Assembly (NCBI GenBank): GCA_028876655.1
Contig: JAGWRA010000123.1
Coordinates: 1-49,323 of the forward strand
Length of the DNA: 49,323 nucleotides
Direction of reading: 5' to 3'
DNA from: Acidobacteriota bacterium
GTDB lineage: Bacteria; Acidobacteriota; Vicinamibacteria; Vicinamibacterales; CAVVIG01
The position numbers and the translations under genes were made by a program. Numbering within the stretch: the stretch's first letter is position 1; every line of letters starts with the position of its first letter. This document shows positions 16,937-26,250 of this stretch, piece by piece. The notes under the pieces were generated by a model that was not told where the DNA came from, did not search any database, and saw only the letters and a program-made list of their open reading frames with translations.

Positions 16937-17371
16937 CTACCGCGCGACGAATCGCGCGATTTCCGGGAGGAGGAACTCGAGCAGTGCCTCGTCGCCGATC
17001 TCCGCGATCGGCGTCCCCTCGCACACCGGACGCTCGTGGCTCTGGACGCGGCGGCCGCGCTCGTAGCTGACGTGGCACTGGACGACGGGCGTCTGGCCCT
17101 CGGTGTCGAGCGTCAGCTCGAGAAAGTTCTGCGCCGTACGGTCGGACGAGAGCCGCACGCTGCCGGCCGGCGTGGCGACGGTGAACGGATAGCCCTCCAC
17201 TTTCAGCACGTTCGCCAGTTGCCGCAGGACGGGGATCGCCACGCCGTTCAGGAACGTCCCGTAGGCCTCCTCGGCCTCCTGCACGCGGACGCGCCGCTCG
17301 GCCGCGGCCCGCTTCGATTGTTCGATCACTTCCTGCAGCCGGCGGCGGACGTCGGACACTTCCATGAACAA
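16937..17371 (-). CDS. Hypothetical protein
   Basis: Unrecognised, 144 residues (ATG 17371 or 17365). The N-terminal third is a charged helix (VRRRLQEVIEQSKRAAAERR), followed by mixed alpha/beta text including FTVATPAGSVRLSS and TPVVQCHVSYERGRR. There is no signal peptide or membrane segment. It lies 34 bases after the CoA-transferase stop on the same strand, so it is probably co-transcribed. The downstream reading frame carries the metallo-beta-lactamase remnant. Confidence 0.7.
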   Translation of the reverse strand: MFMEVSDVRRRLQEVIEQSKRAAAERRVRVQEAEEAYGTFLNGVAIPVLRQLANVLKVEGYPFTVATPAGSVRLSSDRTAQNFLELTLDTEGQTPVVQCHVSYERGRRVQSHERPVCEGTPIAEIGDEALLEFLLPEIARFVAR

Positions 17372-17405
17372 GCCTCGTTTCGATGCGCGCGCCCCGCGGG
17401 CGGTT

Positions 17406-18617
17406 TCAGATCACGCCCTCGTGCCGCAGCCGCGCCAGCGCGGCGGCATCGAGGCCGGCGTCCTCCGTCAGGACGCGATCGGTGTGCTGGCCGAGGACCG
17501 GCGGCGCTTCCCGCACCGAGCCCGGCGTCTCCGACAGCTTGATCGGGACGCCCAGCAGCCGCAGCGGACCGGCCGTCAGGTGCTCGACCGCCGCCACCAT
17601 CGACCGCTCGGCGAGCTGCGGATCGGTGAAGACCTCGTGCAGGTCGCGCACCGATCCGGCCGGCACGCCGGCCGCGCCGAAGGCGTCGAGCCACTCCTGC
17701 CGCGACCGCTCTCGCAGCCGCTTCGCGAGGATCGGCCGCAGCGTCTCGTAGTTCACGACCCTGTCGCGGTTCCTCGCGAACTGCGGGTCGTCGATGAGCG
17801 CGTCGAGACCGGCGGCCGTGCAGAACGTCCGCCAGAGCGAGTCGTTGCCGACCGCCACGACGAGGGCGCCGTCGGCGGCCTCGAACGTCTCGTAGGGGAC
17901 GATCGTCGGATGCCGGTTGCCCACCCGCCCCGGCGCCCGGCCGGTGGCGAAGTAGGTGGCGGCCTGGTAGCTGAGCAGCGCCGCCACCGAGTCGAGCATG
18001 CCGACGTCGATGTACTGGCCGAGCCCCGTCCGCTCGCGCGCGAACAGCGCCAGCGTGATCCCCTGCGCGGCGAACAGGCCGGTGACGATGTCCGAGATGG
18101 CGACGCCGAGCCGGTACGGCGGACCGTCGGCCGCCCCCGTGATGCTCATGAGCCCGCCTTCGGCCTGCATGATGGCGTCGTAGCCGGGCCCGTTGCGGCG
18201 CGGGCCGGTCTGGCCGAATCCCGAGATGGAACAATAGACCAGCCGGGGATGGCGCTCCCGGAGGTCGTCGTAGGCGAGGCCGAGCTTCGCCAGCGTCCCG
18301 GGCCGGAAGTTCTCCACCAGCACGTCGGCGCGCGCGATCAGGGCGTCGAGGACGGCTCGCCCCTCGGGCTGCTTGAAGTCGAGCGTCACGCTCTCCTTGT
18401 TCCGGTTGATACTGAGGAAATACGCGCTCTCGCCCTCGACGAACGGCGGACCCCAGGCCCGCGTGTCGTCGCCCCGGCCGGGCCGCTCGATCTTGATGAC
18501 GCGGGCCCCCATGTCGCCCAGCAGCATCGTGCAGTACGGGCCGGACAGGACACGCGTGAGATCCAGGACGGTCAGTCCGGCCAGCGGACCGGACGGGGGA
18601 GCGACTTCCACAGTCAT
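17406..18617 (-). CDS. CaiB/BaiF-family (class III) CoA-transferase
   Basis: Starting at ATG 18617 (MTVEVAPPSG) the protein has 403 residues. Class III signatures are clear: GLTVLDLTRVLSGPYCTMLLGDMGARVIKIE, then NRNKESVTLDF, ENFRPGTLAKLGL and the conserved aspartate region YDAIMQAEGGLMS. These enzymes move CoA between carboxylic acids; the acid cannot be deduced. The first part of the track ORF lies across the divergent glutaredoxin gene and is not used. Only 32 bases separate the two divergent starts. Confidence 0.9.
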   Translation of the reverse strand: MTVEVAPPSGPLAGLTVLDLTRVLSGPYCTMLLGDMGARVIKIERPGRGDDTRAWGPPFVEGESAYFLSINRNKESVTLDFKQPEGRAVLDALIARADVLVENFRPGTLAKLGLAYDDLRERHPRLVYCSISGFGQTGPRRNGPGYDAIMQAEGGLMSITGAADGPPYRLGVAISDIVTGLFAAQGITLALFARERTGLGQYIDVGMLDSVAALLSYQAATYFATGRAPGRVGNRHPTIVPYETFEAADGALVVAVGNDSLWRTFCTAAGLDALIDDPQFARNRDRVVNYETLRPILAKRLRERSRQEWLDAFGAAGVPAGSVRDLHEVFTDPQLAERSMVAAVEHLTAGPLRLLGVPIKLSETPGSVREAPPVLGQHTDRVLTEDAGLDAAALARLRHEGVI

Positions 18618-18649
18618 CGCAGGATAATTGTAGGCGGAAAGGAGACGGG

Positions 18650-18934
18650 ATGCGTGAGATCCGGGTCTACGCAGGATCCAGTTGACGCAGCTGCGAACAG
18701 GTGAGGGAGTTCCTCTCACGTGCAGGCGTCGCGTTCACGGTGCGCCTCGTGGACGAAGACGACACGGCCTACGACGAGCTGATCGCGCTCGGCTTCCGCA
18801 GCGTGCCGGTCACGCTGATCGGTGACCGGGTCATCAGGGGGTACGATCCGGACGCATTGGCGGAGGCGCTGAGGGAGACGGCCCCCGCCCCACCGTCACC
18901 ACATCCGCCAGCAGGGCGTACGCCGTCTGCGTGA
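18650..18934 (+). CDS. Probable selenocysteine glutaredoxin-like protein (UxxC), UGA at codon 12
   Basis: From ATG 18650 the frame reads MREIRVYAGSS-UGA-RSC, then EQVREFLSRAGVAF, RSVPVTLIGD and GYDPDALAEAL. That is a complete glutaredoxin/NrdH fold in 94 codons, with cis-proline motif SVPV and glycine-aspartate motif GYD. The UGA (18683-18685) stands where the first cysteine of CxxC belongs, giving UxxC. AGGAG lies 6 bases before ATG 18650. The track's GTG start at 18701 has no ribosome binding site and would lack the active site. A SECIS-like hairpin begins at the UGA. The alternative is a TGC/TGT-to-TGA nonsense mutation. The Pro-rich tail overlaps hom antisense. Selenium-insertion genes are not in this window. 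Confidence 0.8.
18684..18730 (+). promoter_or_regulatory. Candidate bacterial SECIS hairpin
   Basis: Stem segments: GACGC (18684-18688) pairs GCGTC (18726-18730), CTGC (18691-18694) pairs GCAG (18722-18725), GTGAGGG (18701-18707) pairs CTCTCAC (18713-18719) with one G-U. The apical loop is AGUUC. The loop opens 22 bases after the UGA and has G in its second position, matching the known bacterial SECIS rule (G in the first two loop bases, roughly 16-37 bases from UGA). Confidence 0.75.
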
Positions 18935-19937
18935 GGCTGGAGTCGCGCTGCACGATCGCGAACCGCCCGAGCAGGTCGGTGTCGATCTCGAGCGCGTTCT
19001 CGCCCCCCCGCAGGCCGGCGAGCAGGTCGGCCGCGGGCAGTTCCTCTGGCGCGACGCGGGTCTCGATCGTGCCGCCGCGGCGGGTGGCCGAGCAGACCAG
19101 CTTGATCCGGTGCCCGCCCGCCGCTGCCGCCTCGACCGCGGCGCGCGCGACGCCGCCGATGCCGGTGCGGCGCACGTCGTGCGGCGTGAGGCCGGCGCCC
19201 ATCAGCACGTTGGCGAGCGCCGCGGTCTTCGCCGCGGCATCCCAGCCGTCGACGTCCAGCGAGGCGTCCGCCTCGGCAATGCCCGCCGCCTGCATCTCGG
19301 CCAGGGCCTGCTCGAACCCGCGCCCCTCTTCCATCGCCGTCAGGATGTAGTTGGTCGTGCTGTTGATCACCCCGCGGAAGCCGTACACGGTGACGACCGG
19401 CATCGTCTCGCGCGCGAGGTTGAAGACGGGGATGCCGTCCATCACCGCGCCCTCGAACAGGAAGCGGCGGCCGGCCCGATCGGCCGCCGCCTTCAGCGTG
19501 TCGTACGCGAAGGCCACCGGCCCCTTGTTGGCCGTCACCACGTGCGCCCCGGCCGCCAGCGCCGCCTGCACGTGATCGATCGCGGGCCGCCCGCGTGCGA
19601 TGTCCAGCACCGTGGTCTCGACGACGATCAGGCGACCCTCGGCGGCGGCCGGGTTGTCGCGCGCCGCGTCGCGGATCAGGGCGAGCGCGTCGGCGGCCGG
19701 CGCGACGTCCGCGAGCGTCTCGAGCCGGTGGCCGCCTTCGACCGCCGCGAGCGCGGCCGCCGGGTCGAGGCCCGCCGGTGCCGTCGCCCGCACGCAGCCA
19801 CTGCGCCGCGTCGCGACGCCCGCGAGCCGCACCGTCAGCCCTTCCTCCTGCGCGAGCCGGTCCGCCCGCTCGCCGAGCAGGCGCACGAACCGCCGGCCCA
19901 CGTGACCGAAGCCGAGCAGCAGGAGATCGAGGGTCAT
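18834..19937 (-). CDS. hom: Homoserine dehydrogenase
   Basis: It reduces aspartate semialdehyde to homoserine for methionine, threonine and isoleucine. The 367-residue protein has the Rossmann start LLLLGFGHVGRRFVRLL, TANKGPVAFAYDTLKAA with the catalytic lysine region, GVINSTTNYILTAMEEG and the signature ASLDVDGWDAAAKTAALAN. It ends without an ACT domain, so it lacks the usual threonine-feedback module. Its start overlaps the aminotransferase stop by ATGA. The last 101 bases overlap the glutaredoxin-like gene on the other strand. Confidence 0.93.
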   Translation of the reverse strand: MTLDLLLLGFGHVGRRFVRLLGERADRLAQEEGLTVRLAGVATRRSGCVRATAPAGLDPAAALAAVEGGHRLETLADVAPAADALALIRDAARDNPAAAEGRLIVVETTVLDIARGRPAIDHVQAALAAGAHVVTANKGPVAFAYDTLKAAADRAGRRFLFEGAVMDGIPVFNLARETMPVVTVYGFRGVINSTTNYILTAMEEGRGFEQALAEMQAAGIAEADASLDVDGWDAAAKTAALANVLMGAGLTPHDVRRTGIGGVARAAVEAAAAGGHRIKLVCSATRRGGTIETRVAPEELPAADLLAGLRGGENALEIDTDLLGRFAIVQRDSSLTQTAYALLADVVTVGRGPSPSAPPPMRPDRTP

Positions 19938-21070
19938 GCGCCTGCGGTCAGATCACCGAGGAGGTCGGCCATCAGGCCGAGCCCCTTCTCGAGGTGCGCG
20001 GTCTCGTCGCCGAAGCCGATCCGCAGGTGGCCGTCCATGCCGAAGTGATCGCCCGGCACCACCAGCACGCTCTTCTCGTCCCTCAGACGGTTCACGAGCG
20101 TCGTCGAATTGATGTCGTGGTGGTAGCGGACGTAGACGATCGCGCCGGCCTCGGGCGGCACGTAGCTGAAGAGCGCGCGCCGCGCGGAGAGCCAGCGGTC
20201 GATCACCGTCCAGTTCGTCCGGAGGATCCCGCGCGTCCGCTCCAGCAGCTGCGCGCGGCGCCCGGCCTGCAGCGCGATCCGCGCGAGGTAGTCACTGAGC
20301 GCGCCCGGGCAGATCGTCGTGTAGTCGTGGCGGGCCCAGAGCGAGGCGATGAGGTCGGGCGGCGCCACGATCCACCCGATCCGCAGCCCCGGCAGCCCGT
20401 AGGCCTTCGAGAGCCCGCTCGTGATGATGACCCGCTCGTAGCGCCCCCAGGCCGACGCGGTCTCGTGACCATCGCGCTCGGCGCCCCGGTACACCTCGTC
20501 GGCCATCACCCAGATGCCGTGCGGCGCGGCCAGCGCGCAGATGGCGTCCAGCTCGGTGTCGTGGAGGCGCGCGCCGGTGGGATTGTTCGGATTGCAGAGC
20601 AGGATGAGGCGCGTGCGCGGCGTGATCAGCCGCTTCAGCGCGTCGAGATCCACCGCCCAGCGATCGTGGCCGCCGTCGACGAGCCGCAGCGGCCACTCGC
20701 GCACCGTCGCGCCGAAGCTGCGCGCCAGCCCCCAGGTCTGCATGTAGTTCGGCACCATCAGGATGACTTCGTCGCCCGGCTCCACCAGTCGCCAGGTGAC
20801 CAGCAGGTTCGCCTCCGACCCGCCGTTGGTCACCTCGATGTGATCCACCGTCGCCCCCGGGTACTGCTGCGCGACGAGCTCGCGCAGCGCCACCGTCCCG
20901 TTCGACTGCGTGTAGCCGAGGCGCTGCGACAGCAGCGCCCGCACCGCCGCCTCGCCTCCGACCAGGTCCTCGAGCCGCAGCGGATGCACGCCGCTCTCCG
21001 AGAGGTTGTAGGAAACGAGGTTCTCCCAGGTGGACTGCATCCGCTCCATGTCGAACTGTTCGAGCTGCAT
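19934..21070 (-). CDS. Class I/II PLP-dependent aminotransferase
   Basis: Fold-type I aminotransferase of 378 residues. It has GGSEANLLVTW near the cofactor phosphate, CNPNNPTGARL, the aspartate in ADEVYRG, and the PLP lysine in TSGLSKAYGLPGLRIGW. A C-terminal arginine in LRIGFG would bind the substrate carboxylate. It precedes hom in one operon with an ATGA overlap, so an aspartate-family or branched-chain precursor is plausible but unproven. ATG 21070 is used, and ATG 21046 is an alternative. Confidence 0.88.
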   Translation of the reverse strand: MQLEQFDMERMQSTWENLVSYNLSESGVHPLRLEDLVGGEAAVRALLSQRLGYTQSNGTVALRELVAQQYPGATVDHIEVTNGGSEANLLVTWRLVEPGDEVILMVPNYMQTWGLARSFGATVREWPLRLVDGGHDRWAVDLDALKRLITPRTRLILLCNPNNPTGARLHDTELDAICALAAPHGIWVMADEVYRGAERDGHETASAWGRYERVIITSGLSKAYGLPGLRIGWIVAPPDLIASLWARHDYTTICPGALSDYLARIALQAGRRAQLLERTRGILRTNWTVIDRWLSARRALFSYVPPEAGAIVYVRYHHDINSTTLVNRLRDEKSVLVVPGDHFGMDGHLRIGFGDETAHLEKGLGLMADLLGDLTAGA

Positions 21071-21182
21071 CGGACCTCCGGCGGGACAGGGATGGCGCCG
21101 GGCGCGGCTGGCCGCGCCCCGGCAACCCTTGAGTCTATCCGAAGCGCGCGGCCGCGTGAACTCCTCCGGCGGCGGGCTGCTC

Positions 21183-21188
21183 TATACT
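21183..21188 (+). promoter_or_regulatory. -10 element TATACT
   Basis: TATACT lies 42 bases upstream of the SIMPL-domain ATG. No convincing -35 hexamer was seen. Confidence 0.35.
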
Positions 21189-21230
21189 GCGAAGAGGCCC
21201 GACCGCCAGGGCCGGCAGGGAGGGATCGTC

Positions 21231-21968
21231 ATGCAAATCCAGGGACGCGCGCTGGTGCTCCTCACCGCGCTGGGGACGCTCGCCGGCGTGCCGGCGGCCG
21301 GCGCACAGGTCCGGACGCCGGTGCTGCCAGTCCCGGCCATGGGGACGACGGTCGTCGCCACCGGCGATGCCACCGTCCGCCACGCGCCCGACCGCGCGTT
21401 CGTCACCCTCGCCGTCGAGTCCCGCGCCCCGCGGCCGGCCGACGCTCAGCAGGCGAACGCCGCCGTCATGACGCGCGTGCAGCAGAAGCTCGAAGCCCTC
21501 GGCCTGCCGAAGTCGGCCATCGAGACGACGGCGTACGACCTCCAGCAGGAGGCCGACTACGAGAACGGCAAGCGGATCCCGAAGGATTTCCTGGCGACCA
21601 ACGCCATCCAGGTCACCGTCGACGATCTCGGCCGGGTCGGGACCGTCATCGACACCGCCGTGGGCGCCGGCGCCACGAACGTGCGGGGCGTCCGGTTCGA
21701 TCTGAAGGATCGGAGCGGGGTCGAGCGGGAAGCGCTGCGGCAGGCGGTTGCCGACGCGAAGCTGAACGCCGAGGCCCTGGCGTCCGGTGCCGGCATGACG
21801 CTGGATCGGATCGTCCGGATCGACTCGACCGGCGCCGTGTCGACGCCGCGGCCGGTCAACACGGCTCTGCTCCGCGCCGCGCCCGAGGCGGCGCCGACGC
21901 CGATTGCGCCGGGCGACCTCGAGATCCACGCACACGTCACGCTGACGGCGGTGCTGAAGCAGGACTAG
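21231..21968 (+). CDS. Secreted SIMPL-domain (DUF541) protein
   Basis: ATG 21231 gives 245 residues; the track's longer frame begins upstream without support. Residues 1-25 are a signal peptide (ALVLLTALGTLAGVPAAGAQ). The rest matches SIMPL/DUF541: VVATGDATVRHAPDRAFVTLAVE, then the central region and IHAHVTLTAVLKQD at the end. These are periplasmic or outer-membrane proteins of unclear biochemical role, linked to envelope stress or oxidative damage in some bacteria. The stop overlaps the convergent methyltransferase-like gene by 4 bases. Confidence 0.88.
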   Translation: MQIQGRALVLLTALGTLAGVPAAGAQVRTPVLPVPAMGTTVVATGDATVRHAPDRAFVTLAVESRAPRPADAQQANAAVMTRVQQKLEALGLPKSAIETTAYDLQQEADYENGKRIPKDFLATNAIQVTVDDLGRVGTVIDTAVGAGATNVRGVRFDLKDRSGVEREALRQAVADAKLNAEALASGAGMTLDRIVRIDSTGAVSTPRPVNTALLRAAPEAAPTPIAPGDLEIHAHVTLTAVLKQD

Positions 21969-22585
21969 CCGACGAGCGCCGCCTTGACGGCGAGCAGCAG
22001 GTAGCCGGCCGCAATGGCGATGAGCGTCCCCCGCTCGCTGAACAGCGTGTCCCGCCACGAGTAGATCGCGCGCGTCGACAGCGCCCCGCCCAGCCGCGAC
22101 AGCCGGAGCCTCCAGCGCGGCACCCGCGTGAGATAGTCCCGGTACTCCGGCCCCATCCGCGAGACCAGTAGCGTCTCCTCCCAGCGCACGATGGCGTGGT
22201 ACTCGAGCCCGAGCAGCAGCAGGACGATCGGCGCCAGCCACAGCAGGCCCGCGCTCACCGTGAAGCCGAGCCAGATCCCGATGTTGCCGACGTAGAGGGG
22301 ATTGCGGACGAGGTGGAACGGACCGCTGTCGACCAGTGCCCCGGTGCGGCCGCTGCGCGTCCGCGAGATGACGCCGATGTGCCGCACGCCCCAGATGCGC
22401 AGCCCTTCGCCAGCGGCCACGAGCAGGGGGCCGGCGAGCCGGGTCAGCCAGACCAGCTGGGACTGGCGCCAGGTCACCGCCAGCAGGGCCACGACGATCG
22501 GCAGCGGCAGCCACGATCGCCGGGTGAACAGCCATCCCCCGGCCCGTATCCACCCGGATGTGCCGGGATCCGTCTGTTCCACCAT
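21965..22585 (-). CDS. Isoprenylcysteine carboxyl methyltransferase (ICMT/PEMT)-like membrane protein
   Basis: A 206-residue membrane protein with four or more hydrophobic segments and the ICMT/PEMT C-terminal signature GPFHLVRNPLYVGNIGIW ... E ... GPEYRDYLTRVPRW. That region binds SAM in the family. Bacterial members usually methylate unknown lipids or isoprenoid-type substrates, so no substrate is assigned. It converges with the SIMPL gene and starts at ATG 22585, close upstream of the cysM promoter region on the other strand. Confidence 0.85.
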   Translation of the reverse strand: MVEQTDPGTSGWIRAGGWLFTRRSWLPLPIVVALLAVTWRQSQLVWLTRLAGPLLVAAGEGLRIWGVRHIGVISRTRSGRTGALVDSGPFHLVRNPLYVGNIGIWLGFTVSAGLLWLAPIVLLLLGLEYHAIVRWEETLLVSRMGPEYRDYLTRVPRWRLRLSRLGGALSTRAIYSWRDTLFSERGTLIAIAAGYLLLAVKAALVG

Positions 22586-22665
22586 CGCGTCCAGAGAGTA
22601 TACCCGCCCCCGGTCGTGCCGCCCGGCGGCGCGGGCCAGCCACCGATGAGGCGGCGGGATGCTGC

Positions 22666-22693
22666 TTGCACAGGCTCCGGCGGCTGGTATAAA
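22666..22693 (+). promoter_or_regulatory. cysM operon promoter
   Basis: TTGCAC (22666-22671) and TATAAA (22688-22693) are 16 bases apart, about 45 bases ahead of the cysM ATG. The Rrf2-type box overlaps the -10 and the likely start site, a repressor arrangement. Confidence 0.55.
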
Positions 22694-22716
22694 GTCGGAC
22701 TAGATTGGTCGTATAT
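22690..22716 (+). promoter_or_regulatory. Rrf2/IscR-like operator upstream of cysM
   Basis: TAAA-N3-GGACT-N5-GGTCGTAT-N-T. The core GACT-N5-GGTC and flanking TAT resemble the IscR type 1 motif. The same layout occurs upstream of the rrf2 gene at 25710-25736. Confidence 0.6.
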
Positions 22717-22736
22717 CGGGATCGGGATACGTGGAT

Positions 22737-23735
22737 ATGACAGAGCTGGCGACCGGGACTCTGGCGGACGCGGGACAGGTGTCCGGGGCCTCGGCAGCGG
22801 AATCGCTGCTCGAGCTGATTGGCAACACGCCCCTGCTGCGCCTGCGTCCGTTCGAGCAGGGGCTGGGCGCCGTCGAGATCTACGCCAAGGCGGAGTGGAA
22901 GAACCCCGGCGGGTCGGTGAAGGACCGGGCGGCCTGGCGGATGATCCGCGATGCGGAGGCCGACGGCCGGCTGGTCCCCGGCGGCCGGACGGTCCTGGAC
23001 GCGACGTCGGGGAACACGGGGATCGCCTACGCGATGATCGGGGCGGCGCGCGGGTACGCGGTGCGCCTCTGTCTGCCGGCCAATGCGAGCCCCGAGCGCC
23101 AGCGCATCCTCCGGGCCTACGGCGCGGACATCGTCCTGACCAGTCCGCTCGAGGGGACCGACGGGGCCATCCGCGAGGCGCGGCGGCTGTACGCGGCCGA
23201 TCCGGATCGCTACTTCTACCCGGACCAGTACAACAACGACTCGAACTGGCGGGCGCACTACGACACGACCGGGCCGGAGATCATCCGGCAGACGGGCGGG
23301 CGCGTCACGCACTTCGTCGCGGGCCTGGGCACGGGCGGCACCTTCACGGGCGTGGGGCGCCGGTTGCGCGACTGGAACCCGCGGATCCAGCTCGTGTCGT
23401 TCCAGCCCGACTCGCCGTTCCACGGGCTCGAGGGGTTGAAGCACATGGAGACGGCGATCGTGCCGGGCATCTACGATCCGGCGCTGGCCGACCGCGACCT
23501 CGGCGTCGGCACCGAGGAGGCGTATCGCCTGGTCCGGCGGCTGGCGCGCGAGGCCGGCCTGCTGGTCGGCATCTCGAGCGGCGCGGCGCTGGCGGCGTCG
23601 CTGCAGGTCGCGCGCGAGTTGCACGGGCGCCCCGCGGTCATCGTCACCGTCTTTCCCGACGGCGCGGAGAAGTACCTCACGGATCGGCTGTGGGACGAGG
23701 ACGGGGCCGGCGCCCGGGAGGCGACCGATGTCTGA
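22737..23735 (+). CDS. cysM: Cysteine synthase, CysM-like
   Basis: A PLP-dependent beta-substituting synthase of 332 residues (ATG 22737; GTG 22731 is possible). Motifs: ELIGNTPLLRLR, the PLP lysine in NPGGSVKDRAAWRM, SGNTGIAYAM, GLGTGGTFTGVGRRL and GISSGAALAAS. The C-terminal half resembles CysM proteins that accept O-phosphoserine and protein thiocarboxylate rather than free sulfide. Adjacent JAMM peptidase and sulfur-carrier genes support that, as in the mycobacterial CysM-CysO-Mec route. The stop overlaps the peptidase start by 8 bases. An Rrf2-like operator sits on its promoter. Confidence 0.92.
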   Translation: MTELATGTLADAGQVSGASAAESLLELIGNTPLLRLRPFEQGLGAVEIYAKAEWKNPGGSVKDRAAWRMIRDAEADGRLVPGGRTVLDATSGNTGIAYAMIGAARGYAVRLCLPANASPERQRILRAYGADIVLTSPLEGTDGAIREARRLYAADPDRYFYPDQYNNDSNWRAHYDTTGPEIIRQTGGRVTHFVAGLGTGGTFTGVGRRLRDWNPRIQLVSFQPDSPFHGLEGLKHMETAIVPGIYDPALADRDLGVGTEEAYRLVRRLAREAGLLVGISSGAALAASLQVARELHGRPAVIVTVFPDGAEKYLTDRLWDEDGAGAREATDV

Positions 23736-24192
23736 TCACGCGCTGACCCTGCCGGCCGGAGCGGCGGCGGCGATCCGGGCGCACGGGAGCGAGACGTATC
23801 CGCACGAATGCTGCGGTGCGCTCATCGGCCGCGACGGCGCGGTCGTCGAGGCCTGGCCGCTGCCCAACACCACGGAGGAAGGGCCGCGGCGGCGCTTCCT
23901 GGTGCGGCCCGGCGACTACCGGGCGGCCGAGCAGCGGGCGGCGGCGCTCGGCGCGGAGCTGCTGGGGTTCTATCACTCACATCCCGACCACCCGGCCCGG
24001 CCGTCCCAGTACGACCTCGATCACGCATGGCCCTTCTTCGCCTACGTGATCGTCTCCGTGCAGCAGGGGCAGCCGGCCGACATGACCGTCTGGTGGCTGC
24101 GGGAGGACCGGTCGGCGTTCGAGGCGGGCTCGCTGATCGAGGAACGCGGGGAACCGGTGTCGCCGGAGGCGGCGCCGGCGGGCCCGCGATGA
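23728..24192 (+). CDS. JAMM/MPN+ metallopeptidase (Mec-like)
   Basis: A 154-residue zinc peptidase of the JAB1/MPN/Mov34 family. The catalytic glutamate is in YPHECCGALIG. The zinc motif reads HSHPDHPARPSQYD (HxHP-x6-SxxD). In mycobacteria Mec+ releases cysteine from the CysO carrier; here it lies between cysM and the carrier gene, so the same role is likely. It could also separate the carrier from the MoeB-like domain of its neighbour. It overlaps cysM by 8 bases, indicating tight co-expression. Confidence 0.9.
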   Translation: MSDHALTLPAGAAAAIRAHGSETYPHECCGALIGRDGAVVEAWPLPNTTEEGPRRRFLVRPGDYRAAEQRAAALGAELLGFYHSHPDHPARPSQYDLDHAWPFFAYVIVSVQQGQPADMTVWWLREDRSAFEAGSLIEERGEPVSPEAAPAGPR

Positions 24193-24217
24193 CGTCCGTC
24201 CTGGAGAAGACGTGCAC

Positions 24218-25672
<1,455 letters not shown>

Positions 25673-25685
25673 GACGGGGTGCGCG

Positions 25686-25715
25686 TTGACCGGCTCGTCG
25701 GGGCGGCGCTAAACT
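25686..25715 (+). promoter_or_regulatory. rrf2 promoter
   Basis: TTGACC (25686-25691) and TAAACT (25710-25715) with an 18-base spacer. It sits 70 bases ahead of the rrf2 ATG and overlaps the operator. Confidence 0.5.
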
Positions 25716-25736
25716 GGGACTGTCCCGGTCGTATTT
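25710..25736 (+). promoter_or_regulatory. Rrf2/IscR-like operator upstream of rrf2
   Basis: Same pattern as at cysM: TAAA-N3-GGACT-N5-GGTCGTAT-N-T. The position overlapping the -10 suggests autoregulation. Confidence 0.6.
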
Positions 25737-25784
25737 CAGCAGCCGCAGGCGGACCGTGCCCGACGGGCCGGCCGACCGCACCTT

Positions 25785-26240
25785 ATGCTCAGGTTCTCCA
25801 AGAAGGCCGACTACGCCCTCATCGCGATGAAGCATCTGGCCCTGCGCGGCGAGCAGGCGACCAGCGCGCGCGAGATTGCCGAGCAGTACGGCATTCCCGT
25901 CGAGCTGATGGCCAAGGTGCTGCAGCGGCTGGCGCGCCGCGGCCTGCTGGTGTCGAGCCAGGGGACGCGCGGCGGCTACAAGCTGTCGCGATCGCCGCGG
26001 CTGATGTCGGTCGCCGACGTCATCCAAGCGATCGACGGTCCCGTCACGGTCACGGCCTGCTCGACGGCCGACGAGAAGTGCGAGCAGTACGCGACCTGCA
26101 ACGTGCGGGATCCCCTCTGGCGCATCAAGGAACGGATCGTGATGGCGCTCGGCACCTGCTCGATCGCCGAGCTGGCCACCGACCCCCCGGCGCCGCCCGC
26201 CGCCGCCGGCCACGCCGCCACCTGGCACACGCCGGTCTGA
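25785..26240 (+). CDS. Rrf2-family transcriptional regulator (IscR/CymR-like)
   Basis: A 151-residue winged-helix protein: [20 protein letters not shown], recognition helix region [19 protein letters not shown], wing TRGGYKLSR. Three cysteines in [14 protein letters not shown] are placed as the Fe-S ligands of IscR/NsrR-type members, so it may sense Fe-S status. Its gene sits between the sulfur-carrier fusion and the cysteine desulfurase, and both its promoter and cysM carry matching boxes. It is therefore the likely regulator of this sulfur cluster. The desulfurase begins 10 bases downstream. Confidence 0.92.
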   Translation: MLRFSKKADYALIAMKHLALRGEQATSAREIAEQYGIPVELMAKVLQRLARRGLLVSSQGTRGGYKLSRSPRLMSVADVIQAIDGPVTVTACSTADEKCEQYATCNVRDPLWRIKERIVMALGTCSIAELATDPPAPPAAAGHAATWHTPV

Positions 26241-26250
26241 TCCCGGCCGG

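Noticed and set aside
15900-17078. N-terminal extension of the DtxR-like ORF
   Set aside because: It reads ubiE and the lactamase remnant in a shifted frame. The DtxR family start fits ATG 15899.
18701-18934. Glutaredoxin-like ORF starting at GTG 18701 as a normal gene
   Set aside because: It has no ribosome binding site and lacks the active-site half of the fold. The same frame continues upstream through UGA to a well-placed ATG.
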